A stretch of DNA of 64,000 bases, taken from Palsa-360 sp963719875 (lineage in GTDB: Bacteria; Acidobacteriota; Terriglobia; Acidiferrales; UBA7541). The notes under the pieces were generated by a model. That model did not search any database. It had not been told where the DNA came from and saw nothing but the letters and a program-made list of their open reading frames with translations. The stretch covers positions 1,364,001 through 1,428,000 of the forward strand of contig CAVRDJ010000002.1 of the NCBI GenBank assembly GCA_963719875.1. The letters run 5' to 3'. Shown here piece by piece: positions 23,671-33,042 of this stretch (position 1 is the first letter of the stretch; each line of letters opens with the position of its first letter). The position numbers and the translations under genes are program-made.

Positions 23671-24834
23671 ATGCCGGAAAATGAACTAGCAGCGCTGAAT
23701 GGCCACGGAGCGCCTTCTGTCGATCCCTTAGGGAAACTGCCCGTAAGGAAATTTCGAGGTCACGTGGCTCCAGGAAGTCAAAAGAAAATCTGGATTGACA
23801 TCGATAACTCTCCCCACGTTCCATTCTTTTTGCCGATCGTTCGAGAGCTTCGGGAACGGGGTCATCAGATCCTGTTGACGGCGCGAGATTCCTACCAGGT
23901 TTGTGAGCTCTTGGAGTTTCATCATCTCGCTTGCAAAGTCGTGGGGAGCCATTGGGGCAAGAATCGATTCCTGAAGACGCTGGGAACCCTGGGGCGTGCC
24001 GCGCAACTCCTGCCTCTGGCGTTTAGGGAAAAGCCCGACCTGGGGATCTCCTTGGTGTCGCGCGCCCAACTTTTGGCGTGCAAAGCCTTGCGTATCCCGG
24101 TGATTGTGACGTTCGATTATGAATTCGTCGTAAAGATGCAATTCCTGCGGCCGGATTGGATCCTGGTGCCGGAGGTGATGCCGGATTCAGGAGCCGGCGT
24201 GGCGAAGAAAGCGGTCTTTCGTTTTCCAGGGCTGAAGGAAGATGTCTATGTTCCGAGTTTCAAGCCGGATGCGGCGCTGAAAGAACAGCTCGGAATCAAC
24301 GAGACCGACTTGCTCGTGACCGTGCGGCCTCCAGCCACCGAAGCTCATTATCACCAGCCCGATAGCGACAAGCTCATGAGTGCGGCCCTCGATCACCTGA
24401 TGAAACAGCGCGATGTTCGTGTGGTTTTGCTCCCTCGTAACAACAGGCAGTCCGCAATATTGCAGCAGCAGTGGGGAGATTGCATCGCGAAGGGCAAGAT
24501 TGTCATCCCCGCGCGTGTCACGGACGGATTGAATCTGATCTGGAATTCCGATCTGGTGATCAGCGGAGGCGGGACCATGAACCGCGAGGCTGCGGCTCTG
24601 GGCGTACCGGTCTATAGCATCTTTCGCGGCAAGATTGGCGCCGTGGATCGCTACCTCGCCGGGAATGGCCGGCTTGTGCTTCTTGAGCGCGTTGAAGATA
24701 TCCATACCAAAATTGTCCTCGAGCGAAGAGAGCAGGCTCGCCGTAATTTCCCGGCGGGCAGTACCGCTCTTCGTAGTATTTCGGAAGCAATTATTTCAAT
24801 TGCGGAGCACCAATGCCTGCCAGCTCAACAATAA
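23671..24834 (+). CDS. DUF354 glycosyltransferase-like protein (GT-B fold), copy 1
   Basis: 387 residues. The core starts KIWIDIDNSPHVPFFLPIV and has TARDSYQVCELLEF, the central VTVRPPATEAHYH and the C-terminal SGGGTMNREAAALGVPVYS, the DUF354 pattern, similar in design to the GT-B enzymes of the MurG type. It is about as long as, and clearly paralogous to, the minus-strand copy at 45559-46695. DUF354 proteins sit in EPS and lipid-linked sugar loci; a UDP-sugar transferase role is likely but unproven. It is the first gene after the ops-like element. Its last 22 bases overlap the start of the next gene. Confidence 0.8.
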   Translation: MPENELAALNGHGAPSVDPLGKLPVRKFRGHVAPGSQKKIWIDIDNSPHVPFFLPIVRELRERGHQILLTARDSYQVCELLEFHHLACKVVGSHWGKNRFLKTLGTLGRAAQLLPLAFREKPDLGISLVSRAQLLACKALRIPVIVTFDYEFVVKMQFLRPDWILVPEVMPDSGAGVAKKAVFRFPGLKEDVYVPSFKPDAALKEQLGINETDLLVTVRPPATEAHYHQPDSDKLMSAALDHLMKQRDVRVVLLPRNNRQSAILQQQWGDCIAKGKIVIPARVTDGLNLIWNSDLVISGGGTMNREAAALGVPVYSIFRGKIGAVDRYLAGNGRLVLLERVEDIHTKIVLERREQARRNFPAGSTALRSISEAIISIAEHQCLPAQQ

Positions 24835-25979
24835 AATTGAATTCTTCTCGCCAACAAAACCCATCACAACTTCCGGGTGCTGTGAATCCTGATCTTTGCG
24901 AATTGAATCGCATGGCCCTGCAAGGACTCGTCCCCATGTTCGTTGCGGAGAAGCGGCTCTTTTGCTTCCGCCTGATCCAGACGAGCCAGGGATTGGTGAG
25001 TGAGGGGCTTTCTCCGCGTTACACGATCATGACCCTTTTGGGGCTGCGCGAACTCGAGCGGACAGGAGCTCGCACTCCGTTTGACGTGAATGCGATCTAT
25101 GCGTCGCTTGCCCAGGACATGAGTTGGATTCAAGGCGCCGGCGATTTGGGCTTAATGATTTGGCTGACCGCAGTCTTCGCTCCCGATCAGATCGACGGTC
25201 TTTTCCACCGTGGCGGGCTGGAGACCGCGCTCGATCGATACCTGGATGCCCGCGAAGCAAGAACGATGGAATTGGCCTGGTTCCTGGCAGGATTGGCTCA
25301 CGCGGGACTCGCCTGCCCGGAAAAACTTTCCCGACTCAAGGACCTGGCGGACAAAACATATCAGCGGCTGGAAAAGAACCAGGGCAAATGTGGATTTTTC
25401 GGCCACCTCAGCACGACGAAGTCGCTGGCCGGATTTGTTCGTGGACGCATCGGAAGTTTTGCCGACCAAATTTATCCTATCTATGCGATGTCGAAATTCG
25501 CGATCGCGTTTCATCAGGAGGCTCCATCAAAGTTAGCCCTCCGTTGCGCCAAGGCCATTTGTGAGGCCCAGGGTGAGTTGGGCCAATGGTGGTGGCTGTA
25601 TGACTCGAAATCAGGGCGGGTGTCGAGCAAATATCCCGTCTACTCTGTCCATCAACAGGGCATGGCGCCAATGGGGCTGCTCGCCGCAGAGGAAGCAACG
25701 GGGCACAGCTTTCAGGAACCGATTTACAAAGGGCTGCGCTGGATCGCCGGGGCGAATGAGCTCGGACAAGATATAAGGGACGCGTCGCAGAATTTGATCT
25801 GGAGATGCGTCTATCCGCAGGGAAAATACAGTAAGTATGTGGATATGGCTCGGAGCTTTGTTGGATTGCCGAGTGGCAGTTTTTCCGCCGCGGAGCTAAG
25901 GGTCCTGCATGAGGACCGGCCTTATGAATTGGGCTGGTTGCTGTACGCATTCGGGAAGTTCGGAGTAGATGGAAATTGA
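24813..25979 (+). CDS. Unknown EPS-locus protein, probably an alpha/alpha toroid
   Basis: 388 residues, no signal peptide or membrane helix. The sequence is a series of amphipathic helices with Gly/Trp-containing turns (SWIQGAGDLGLMIWL, ELAWFLAGLAHAGLA, FADQIYPIYAMSKFA, GQWWWLYDSKSGRVSS, QQGMAPMGLLAA), the look of six-hairpin alpha/alpha barrels used by glycosidases, lyases and epimerases. I do not recognise the family or a catalytic motif. Translation is coupled to the DUF354 gene by a 22-base overlap, with GGAG before the ATG. A role in modifying or trimming the polysaccharide is a guess from context. Confidence 0.6.
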   Translation: MPASSTIKLNSSRQQNPSQLPGAVNPDLCELNRMALQGLVPMFVAEKRLFCFRLIQTSQGLVSEGLSPRYTIMTLLGLRELERTGARTPFDVNAIYASLAQDMSWIQGAGDLGLMIWLTAVFAPDQIDGLFHRGGLETALDRYLDAREARTMELAWFLAGLAHAGLACPEKLSRLKDLADKTYQRLEKNQGKCGFFGHLSTTKSLAGFVRGRIGSFADQIYPIYAMSKFAIAFHQEAPSKLALRCAKAICEAQGELGQWWWLYDSKSGRVSSKYPVYSVHQQGMAPMGLLAAEEATGHSFQEPIYKGLRWIAGANELGQDIRDASQNLIWRCVYPQGKYSKYVDMARSFVGLPSGSFSAAELRVLHEDRPYELGWLLYAFGKFGVDGN

Positions 25980-26249
25980 GTGACAAGGACATCGGTCACT
26001 CGGGCTGAGGCGAAAGCCCTCGCGGAAGATTCCCAGAGTTTCTTGCGCCTCTTTTTCCCACCGATACGGTTCGAGTTCGTTGAGCAAAAACCTTTGTAGG
26101 ACAGGTCGGCTGCCTGTACCAAATCTGGCTTGGTTGCCAGTAGGTCGGGGTTCGCAAGGGTTGTTACGGTGCCCTGGGACCGATCACTACTTCTCGGCGA
26201 GTCTGGGGTTGCCGTCTTCCATGAACAATGCCTGGGGAAGGGCTTTGGA

Positions 26250-27752
26250 ATGATCATGAACGAGTCCATGAAGCAGCGACCGCGCCGAAATAGGGACGCC
26301 TTGATCCGAAGCGCGATGGTCTGCGGCAACCTGCTGCAATCCGCGCTGGCGGTCTGTGCGTTTGCCCTCCTCTTAGCCCCCAGCGCGTTTGCGACACAAA
26401 GGGAGGTCGGAACAGGGCAGGCCTTCGCCACCATTCAGTCGTGCATGAACGCGGCCGCGTCGGGCGACATCTGTAATGTCCACGCGGGCACGTACGCGGA
26501 AAACGTCAGCTTTCAAACGAGCGGAGTTACGCTACAGGTAAATCAGGGCGACACGGTGATCGTGAACGGAACGATTGACATTCTTTCCAACGCCAACTCG
26601 ATCGTGGACGGGTTTCAGTTGACCGGATTTTCCGTCACGAGCAATGGCGGCATTCACGCCTCCGGGACAACCGGCGGCATCATCCGGAACAACGTGGTTC
26701 ACGACGCGACGGGCACCGGAATTTACGTGCGGCATTCAACGAACTTCCAGGTTTACGGGAACACGGTGCACGACATGGCGGGTCCCTGTTGCATCTCGGA
26801 TGGGGATGGGATCGTCATCTATTCGGCCGGCTCGACCGACAACACTTACGCGCACGGCGTTCGGGTTTACAACAACGAGGTCTACCAGAACCATCAGGAT
26901 GGAATCGAAATCAATGGATCCTATGAATCCATCCATGACAACTATATTCACGACAATATTTACTCGAACTACGCATCCACCCACCCGGACGGGATCGAGT
27001 GCAACAATAGCGCGGATGGGATCACCGAGTGTCCCCACACGCTGATCTACAACAACGTGGTAAAAAACCAGAACCAGAATATTTACATCGACGGCCTGGG
27101 AAATGCCTCGGCGGATAACGACATCTGGATTTTCAACAACGTCGTGTCCAACGACCCCACCTCTTCCACGGGAGTGAGCATGGCGACGGGTACCAGCAGC
27201 CAGATCATCCTCAATGTCGGAACGTCGGGTTACATCCTGAACAACACCATCGGCGGGACCGTCGCGTATTTTGACATTTGTCTTGGAGATTGCACCGGCG
27301 GCAACAACGCGTCCTGGGCTTTTACCAACGTGCACATCAAGAACAACATCATCACCAATAGTCTGTATATCGGCCTGTGGGCCTATCCCTCCAGCAGTGT
27401 CGTGGAGATGGACAACAACATCTACTTCAACAATTCGACAGCGATGCTTCACTGGGGGAGCTCGGGCAACGTGAACAGCATTGCTGCCGTTCGCTCGACG
27501 ACAGGCATGGAGGCGAACGGGCAGCAGGCGGATCCGATGATCAATGCCTTTCCTACGCCGACGCTTCAGGCAGGCTCTCCCGCGATTGCAGCGGGAGCGA
27601 ACCTGACGAGTCTGGGACAGCTGTTCCTGAACTCCGACAAGAACGGGACGCCGCGGCCGAGCTCCGGGGCGTGGGACACCGGCGCATTTTCTTCCGGAAC
27701 TGTTTCGAGCCGGCCGAATCCGCCAACGAATGTGACCGCCACGGCACGATGA
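26250..27752 (+). CDS. Exported right-handed beta-helix protein, copy 1
   Basis: 500 residues from ATG 26250. A long basic start (MKQRPRRNRD) leads into a signal peptide ending LLLAPSAFATQ. The mature part has repeated short turns rich in Asn (NNVVHDATGTGIYV, YGNTVHDMAG, YNNEVYQNHQDGIEI, YIHDNIYSN), the ladder pattern of right-handed parallel beta-helices (NosD/pectate-lyase-like). Such proteins bind or cleave polysaccharide in the periplasm or at the surface. The protein ends SSRPNPPTNVTATAR, similar to the end of the next protein. The start codon is uncertain (ATG 26256 also possible). Confidence 0.7.
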   Translation: MIMNESMKQRPRRNRDALIRSAMVCGNLLQSALAVCAFALLLAPSAFATQREVGTGQAFATIQSCMNAAASGDICNVHAGTYAENVSFQTSGVTLQVNQGDTVIVNGTIDILSNANSIVDGFQLTGFSVTSNGGIHASGTTGGIIRNNVVHDATGTGIYVRHSTNFQVYGNTVHDMAGPCCISDGDGIVIYSAGSTDNTYAHGVRVYNNEVYQNHQDGIEINGSYESIHDNYIHDNIYSNYASTHPDGIECNNSADGITECPHTLIYNNVVKNQNQNIYIDGLGNASADNDIWIFNNVVSNDPTSSTGVSMATGTSSQIILNVGTSGYILNNTIGGTVAYFDICLGDCTGGNNASWAFTNVHIKNNIITNSLYIGLWAYPSSSVVEMDNNIYFNNSTAMLHWGSSGNVNSIAAVRSTTGMEANGQQADPMINAFPTPTLQAGSPAIAAGANLTSLGQLFLNSDKNGTPRPSSGAWDTGAFSSGTVSSRPNPPTNVTATAR

Positions 27753-27957
27753 GCGGACGCGGCTCGCACTTCTTGTACACCGAGCCGGCGTTTACCAAGC
27801 ACGATTCGGGCTGTCGCGCAGCAACAGGTTGTCGTCCGCAAATACTGTGAGGAACAGGCACGGTCGCTGTCCTCTTCCTGTTCTTACGGCCAGTCGCATC
27901 CCAGCCGCCAGACTCAATACCATCGAATTGGCAATCAGGAAGGCGGGGGAGACTTAA

Positions 27958-29520
27958 ATGCGGAAGCTAGGTTTCTTAGCGATTTTCTTGAGTGTTTTTG
28001 TTTTCGCCGGATGCGCCTCGGCGACGACCTATTACATCTCCTTCTCGTCCGGGTCGAACGCCAACGACGGCTTGTCGAAGTCAACTCCGTGGAAAACGCA
28101 TCCCTATATGCAGTCGGCATCGGGCTGCACGGGGACCGGATCATCTCCGAGCTATTCTCATTCCGCGGGAGATCAATTCATCTTTAAGCAAGGCGACACG
28201 TGGCCGAATGCTTGCTTCGACATCGCGATTCAGAACGGCGGCGCACCGGGGAACCCGGATGTATACACCTTCGATCCGACCTGGGGAACGCCAGGCGGAA
28301 CGACGGGCAATCTCGGGCAAGCGGTGGGGACGTACAAGTTCGATGCGGGTGGTTCTGTTATCAATGGATCCGACGGTTGGAATAATTTCGTCTACAACAA
28401 CGGGAATGCCTATATCACTTTTAACGGAATGGAGCTTACGGGACTGACGTGGTCCGGATGTCCGTCATTTGGTCACGCACATATGTTTCAGATTTTTACC
28501 ACGACGGACCTGACGATCTCCAACATTTATGCCCACGGGTGGACCCATCCCGGAGCAAGTTGCGACTCCATGAACGGAGTTCGCGGGCAGGCAAGCAGTC
28601 CTTACAATGCGAGGACGCGCGTAACGGGGAGCGTCTTCGATGGCGCCAACAGCGGCGGCGCCGGAGTAAACGACAGCGGGGAAGCAGTCGCTGACGTGCA
28701 GACCATCGACAACAACATTATGAAGAACATGACCAATGGAGCGCTTCCGAACAAAGATGGCATTGTTCATGATAACCTGATCGGCCCGATCAACCTCTCT
28801 TTTGATTCCAGTGATCATGAAAATTGTATCGAACCAATCGTAATGCCGGCGGGCATGACGAGCACCATCTACATCTACAACAACGTGTGGCACGACTGTA
28901 CCGCCGTCGGCTTGCTGACGCAGGGTGCGGCCCCTTCCAGTGGCGTTGAGATTGACTACATTTGGAACAACGTGGCTTATGTCGGGTCGGTCTCCAGCCC
29001 GCCGATTCCTTTGCAATTCGATTCCGTGAGTAATTCTAACGGCAGTTCTGAAGTTCATGCCTGGAACAACACGATCGTCGGCGGATCCAGCGACGTGTGC
29101 ATGCGAACGATCGGCCGGGGCAACGGGAATTTTGGTGTGATTGACATCGAGAACAACCATTGCATTTCCGATGTGGGCATGATCACGCTGGGAACGAACG
29201 CCAATACCAACAAGAACACGAATAATGTACTGATGAGCGCTTCGGCGGCTGCTTCGCAGGGTTTTTCCTCCTCCGGAAAGTACGCCTATTCTCCCACGTC
29301 AGCCTCGAACGGCACGGTGGGCGCGGGAGCCAGTCTAACGAGCCTCGCCTCGGCCAACACAGCCACGCTTGCAAACGACACAACCTACGCTGGATTAAGG
29401 CCAACGAACTCCCGGCCGTCTAGCGGCGCATGGGATGCCGGAGCGTATCAATTCAGTTCGTCGGCATCGTCGGGAGCGCCGGCTCCGCCGACGAATGTGA
29501 AAGTAGTAGTGATTCAATAA
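27958..29520 (+). CDS. Right-handed beta-helix lipoprotein, copy 2
   Basis: 520 residues. The N-terminus MRKLGFLAIFLSVFVFAGCA has a lipobox FAGC, so it is probably a lipoprotein anchored at Cys19. The mature protein has Asn-rich beta-helix rungs (YNNVWHDCTAVGLLTQ, WNNTIVGGSSDVCMRTI, IENNHCISDVGM) and a Ser/Ala-rich C-terminal part ending APAPPTNVKVVVIQ. It is a relative of the preceding protein in overall design. It probably acts on or binds the exported polysaccharide. ATG follows GGGGGAGAC. About 200 bases separate it from the upstream gene. Confidence 0.72.
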   Translation: MRKLGFLAIFLSVFVFAGCASATTYYISFSSGSNANDGLSKSTPWKTHPYMQSASGCTGTGSSPSYSHSAGDQFIFKQGDTWPNACFDIAIQNGGAPGNPDVYTFDPTWGTPGGTTGNLGQAVGTYKFDAGGSVINGSDGWNNFVYNNGNAYITFNGMELTGLTWSGCPSFGHAHMFQIFTTTDLTISNIYAHGWTHPGASCDSMNGVRGQASSPYNARTRVTGSVFDGANSGGAGVNDSGEAVADVQTIDNNIMKNMTNGALPNKDGIVHDNLIGPINLSFDSSDHENCIEPIVMPAGMTSTIYIYNNVWHDCTAVGLLTQGAAPSSGVEIDYIWNNVAYVGSVSSPPIPLQFDSVSNSNGSSEVHAWNNTIVGGSSDVCMRTIGRGNGNFGVIDIENNHCISDVGMITLGTNANTNKNTNNVLMSASAAASQGFSSSGKYAYSPTSASNGTVGAGASLTSLASANTATLANDTTYAGLRPTNSRPSSGAWDAGAYQFSSSASSGAPAPPTNVKVVVIQ

Positions 29521-29911
29521 TTCATAAACGCCCGGCTCGGAGCGCCAACCGATGGCCGCGGGGATAAGCCCCTTGGTTCGGCTTGCACGCCTGAGAGTAG
29601 AGAAAGAAAGATTGTCTGAAGCTTCCGTTAATATTTTTGCACGCGGCCCAAAGGAAGTACGTTTCAAGCAGCGCGAACAGCAGTCGTTCTGGCAGAAAAT
29701 ACCCTGAAAAAGAAATTGAAACGCATGAAATCGCTTCCCGGAATGTAGCGTCTTTGGCGGGACCGTTTTGCGCAAGGACCAGCGGCGAATTCTTCATTCG
29801 CAGGGAAATTACGCGGTCATCGCTCTGTCTGATTCCGAAGTTTGTCGCTCTTCAAAGTCCTTTGGCAAATTCATGTTCCAGTCGACATCCCGAGAGTCAA
29901 GGTGAAGCCCA
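29521..29911. other. Intergenic region, no gene seen
   Basis: About 390 bases between the second beta-helix protein and the flippase gene. Short frames on both strands lack ribosome binding sites and gene-like composition. I see no repeat or fold. Confidence 0.4.
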
Positions 29912-31501
29912 ATGTCTGAAACCGCAACTATGCCTCCGCCGGCTTCCAACCGAGACCTGGCGGCGACCATCGGGAAAAACACGATTTTTGGGATCGTAGC
30001 CAGCGGCGTGCAAATCGCGACGCGGCTGATTTCGGTTCCCGTGGTGATTCATTATCTCGGTCTGGGCGGCTACGGGATCTGGTCCATCATCATGGTCACG
30101 GCCGCTTACATGCGCTTCGGAACCGCCGGGATCAAGTCCGCCTTCCAAAAATACGTCGCTGAGGCAACCGGGAGCGGCGATTATCAGAAGGCCAACCAAC
30201 TGGTAAGCACTGGCAGCATATCGATGTTGCTGCTCTCCCTGGCCGGCCTGATCCCCGTTGCGATTCTCTCGCACAAGCTCGCCAGGGCCAGCGGCGTCCC
30301 GGCCGAATTTCTGTCCTCGGCCGCGAGGTCCATCACGGTTCTGGCGGCCATCTACGTGGTTTCCAATTTTGGCGCGGCGTACGAATCCATTGTGATGGGC
30401 GGGCACCGGATCGATCTGGCCAGGAAGTACATCACGATTTTGACGGTTTTGGAAGCAGTCGCCGTCATTGCCCTGCTCCACGCGGGCTATGGCTTGCTTG
30501 CCATGGCCCTCATCATGGGGGCTTCCGAGCTGATCTACATATTCTGTTGCTACAGAATGTCCCGCCGGATCGTGCCGCAGATGCACATCAGCGTGGCAAA
30601 TTTCACACCGAGTTTGTTCCCGGAGCTCATCCGTTTTGCCGGCAGCTACCAGATGGTCAATATGCTGGAACTGTTTTACCGGGCGATTGTGCCGATTGCC
30701 CTCCTGAAGTTTTTTGGCGCGGAAGCGGCCGGAATTTTCGCACTGGCAGGCCGATTGACCTCTTCGGCCCTGATTGCCCAGGACGCTCTCGCCCTGCCGA
30801 TTCTTTCGGGCGGAACAATGGTGTTCACAGCGGGCTCGGCCGAGAGTCTGAAACTCTTTTTTGCGAAGTCATTCAAGGTGACCATCGCGACCACTCTGCC
30901 TCCTCTGGCTTTCGTCTGCGCCTTCGGTGCTCCCATGATTTACGCGTGGACAGGCGCAGTGAACCCGCAGTTCCGCCTGGCCATCTTGCTGGTCTCTTTG
31001 GCCGCGCTCCCGAAGGCGGTCTCGCTGCTTCAATTGGTTCTGTATCGGGCGTCGGGCAGGGCGTTGCACGACAACATCAGTCAGGCCATCCGAATCGTTG
31101 TCATTCTCATTGTCGCGTACTTTGGCAGGCGCCTGGGCTTTTATGGAGTGCTGGGCGGGATGGCCGTGGCGGAACTCATTGGTGTGGTCTTCATGGTTGT
31201 CGCGATGTCGATGACTTTCCATGCGTTCAACGTGAAAATTCTCCTGCGGGATTCTTCCCGCATCGCGGCGGCCACGGCGCTGGTCGTCGGGGCCGGGGCG
31301 GCCGCGGGAATGATTCCGATTCAGTGGGGCGGCCCCGAACGCCTAACCGCTTTGCTCAGACTGGGCCAGGTTGGGCTCGGTTGCCTGCTCATGGCGTGGC
31401 CTGCATTGCTGGTCACAAAATCGATATCCAGCGCGGAGAGACGCTCGCTCCTGGATTCCATGATGCCGGGGCGTCGAAGGGTTTTGCAGGTCAATCATTA
31501 A
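29912..31501 (+). CDS. Polysaccharide flippase (Wzx/MATE-type, MOP superfamily)
   Basis: 529 residues with about 12-14 hydrophobic helices. The N-terminus NTIFGIVASGVQIATRLISV and the following HYLGLGGYGIWSIIM are the usual first two helices of Wzx-like oligosaccharide flippases. It moves the lipid-linked EPS repeat unit from the cytosolic to the periplasmic face of the inner membrane. It is followed 30 bases later by a polymerase/ligase-type protein, the usual partner in a Wzx/Wzy pathway. ATG 29912 gives a short hydrophilic N-terminus. Confidence 0.85.
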   Translation: MSETATMPPPASNRDLAATIGKNTIFGIVASGVQIATRLISVPVVIHYLGLGGYGIWSIIMVTAAYMRFGTAGIKSAFQKYVAEATGSGDYQKANQLVSTGSISMLLLSLAGLIPVAILSHKLARASGVPAEFLSSAARSITVLAAIYVVSNFGAAYESIVMGGHRIDLARKYITILTVLEAVAVIALLHAGYGLLAMALIMGASELIYIFCCYRMSRRIVPQMHISVANFTPSLFPELIRFAGSYQMVNMLELFYRAIVPIALLKFFGAEAAGIFALAGRLTSSALIAQDALALPILSGGTMVFTAGSAESLKLFFAKSFKVTIATTLPPLAFVCAFGAPMIYAWTGAVNPQFRLAILLVSLAALPKAVSLLQLVLYRASGRALHDNISQAIRIVVILIVAYFGRRLGFYGVLGGMAVAELIGVVFMVVAMSMTFHAFNVKILLRDSSRIAAATALVVGAGAAAGMIPIQWGGPERLTALLRLGQVGLGCLLMAWPALLVTKSISSAERRSLLDSMMPGRRRVLQVNH

Positions 31502-31531
31502 AGACGGCAGTATCCAAGTGAGGGATCGCTC

Positions 31532-32977
31532 GTGGAGCCAGAGAATCTAAAATTCGGTGGCGGTGCGGCACAGGCGGTGGTGCATCCCGTGGTGCTGATC
31601 GCGATGCTCATCGCGGCATTGATGATCCTATTGCTGCCCAAAAAATATGCGATAGTTCCCTTGCTTCTGATGACTTTCCTGGTCCCGCTCGGGCAGCAGT
31701 TCAACGTCGGCGGACTCCATGTTCACGTCATCCGAATCATCATCTTGGTTGCGTTGATTCGCGCCCTCTTTTCCATGCTTTTCTCGCGCGCGCGGGCCTT
31801 TTCCGGAGGGTTCACCGCCGTCGATATGGTTTTCCTGCTCTGGACGTTTTTTCATGTGGTGGCCTTTCTGATTCTTTTTTCCTTCGTGCAGGCCGCCGTG
31901 GTCAATCAGTTCGGCTTCGTTTGGGACATTCTGGGCGGATTTCTGGCCATGCGATTCCTGGTCCAGGAGGAAGGAGACGTCGACCGGGTCATTCGAACGT
32001 TTGCTTTTATCGCTGCGATCTTGGCGATCTGCATGCTGAACGAGCATTTCAGCAAGGTGAATATATTCGGGTATCTTGGAAATGACACGCGGATCGTGCC
32101 GGAGACTCGGGACGGTTTGGTTCGCGCGCAGGCTACGTTTGCCCATCCTCTCCTGGCTGGAACCTTCGGGGCTACCTTGCTGCCCTTATTTTTCTGGTAT
32201 TGGCAGAAAGGGAAATCAAAGGCCATAGCGATTCTGGGAGTCCTGTCCTCGACGATCATGGCGATTGCTGCTGCATCGAGCACGCCCGTCTTAGCGTACA
32301 TGGCGGCGATTGGCGCGATCTGCTTCTGGCCGTTCCGCAAGCACCTGCGCCTGATTCGCTGGGGAGTTGTGATTCTCCTGGTGACCTTGCAAATCGTGAT
32401 GAAGGCGCCGGTTTGGTTTCTGATCGGCCACATCAGCGTGTTTGGCTCGTCTTCGAGCGATCACAGGGCCTATCTCGTAGATCTATTCATAAGACACTTC
32501 AGCGATTGGTGGCTGGTCGGAACGAATGCTGCCGGAACTTGGGGATGGGATATGTGGGATACCTCCAACCAATACGTTTCGGAGGGCGAGAGTGGAGGGC
32601 TGGTGGCATTTGTCTGCTTTATTGCCATGATTTCTTATTGTTTCAGCAGGATTGGAAAGGCGCGGAAGGCTGTGGAGGGGGACCGTGCGAAGGAATGGTA
32701 TTTTTGGCTTCTCGGCGCCGCGCTGTTTTCTCACGCGGTGGCCTTTTTCGGAATCAGTTACTTCGATCAGACGCGCATGGCTTGGTTTGCACTGTTAGTG
32801 GTCATCGTAGCGGCAACGGCTCCCGTTCTGGCAAAGAGTGAGAAGACGGAATTACAGCCTTCCGGCTCGCCATTGGATGCCCCTCAGGCGATTTCTACCC
32901 ACCCATGGCTTTCCGAACCGGCCAGGAAGGGTCTGCTCCACCAACCCGTAAGAGAATTCAAGCCACGGCGGTCCTAG
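31532..32977 (+). CDS. O-antigen polymerase/ligase-like membrane protein (Wzy/WaaL type)
   Basis: 481 residues from a GTG, with about 10-12 membrane helices and a large periplasmic loop before the final helices (e.g. DHRAYLVDLFIRHFSDWWLVGTNAAG, similar to the conserved Wzy_C segment with GxG). It should join EPS repeat units in the periplasm. Its position 30 bases after the flippase gene fits the Wzx/Wzy scheme. Ligase and polymerase members look alike, so the exact role is inferred. The C-terminal 60 residues are hydrophilic. Confidence 0.75.
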   Translation: MEPENLKFGGGAAQAVVHPVVLIAMLIAALMILLLPKKYAIVPLLLMTFLVPLGQQFNVGGLHVHVIRIIILVALIRALFSMLFSRARAFSGGFTAVDMVFLLWTFFHVVAFLILFSFVQAAVVNQFGFVWDILGGFLAMRFLVQEEGDVDRVIRTFAFIAAILAICMLNEHFSKVNIFGYLGNDTRIVPETRDGLVRAQATFAHPLLAGTFGATLLPLFFWYWQKGKSKAIAILGVLSSTIMAIAAASSTPVLAYMAAIGAICFWPFRKHLRLIRWGVVILLVTLQIVMKAPVWFLIGHISVFGSSSSDHRAYLVDLFIRHFSDWWLVGTNAAGTWGWDMWDTSNQYVSEGESGGLVAFVCFIAMISYCFSRIGKARKAVEGDRAKEWYFWLLGAALFSHAVAFFGISYFDQTRMAWFALLVVIVAATAPVLAKSEKTELQPSGSPLDAPQAISTHPWLSEPARKGLLHQPVREFKPRRS

Positions 32978-33042
32978 GGGCGCACCTGGTTGAGGAACCA
33001 GTTTTCGAACTTGAGGTCCAGGGAGTGAGGTTTTAGATCAAA

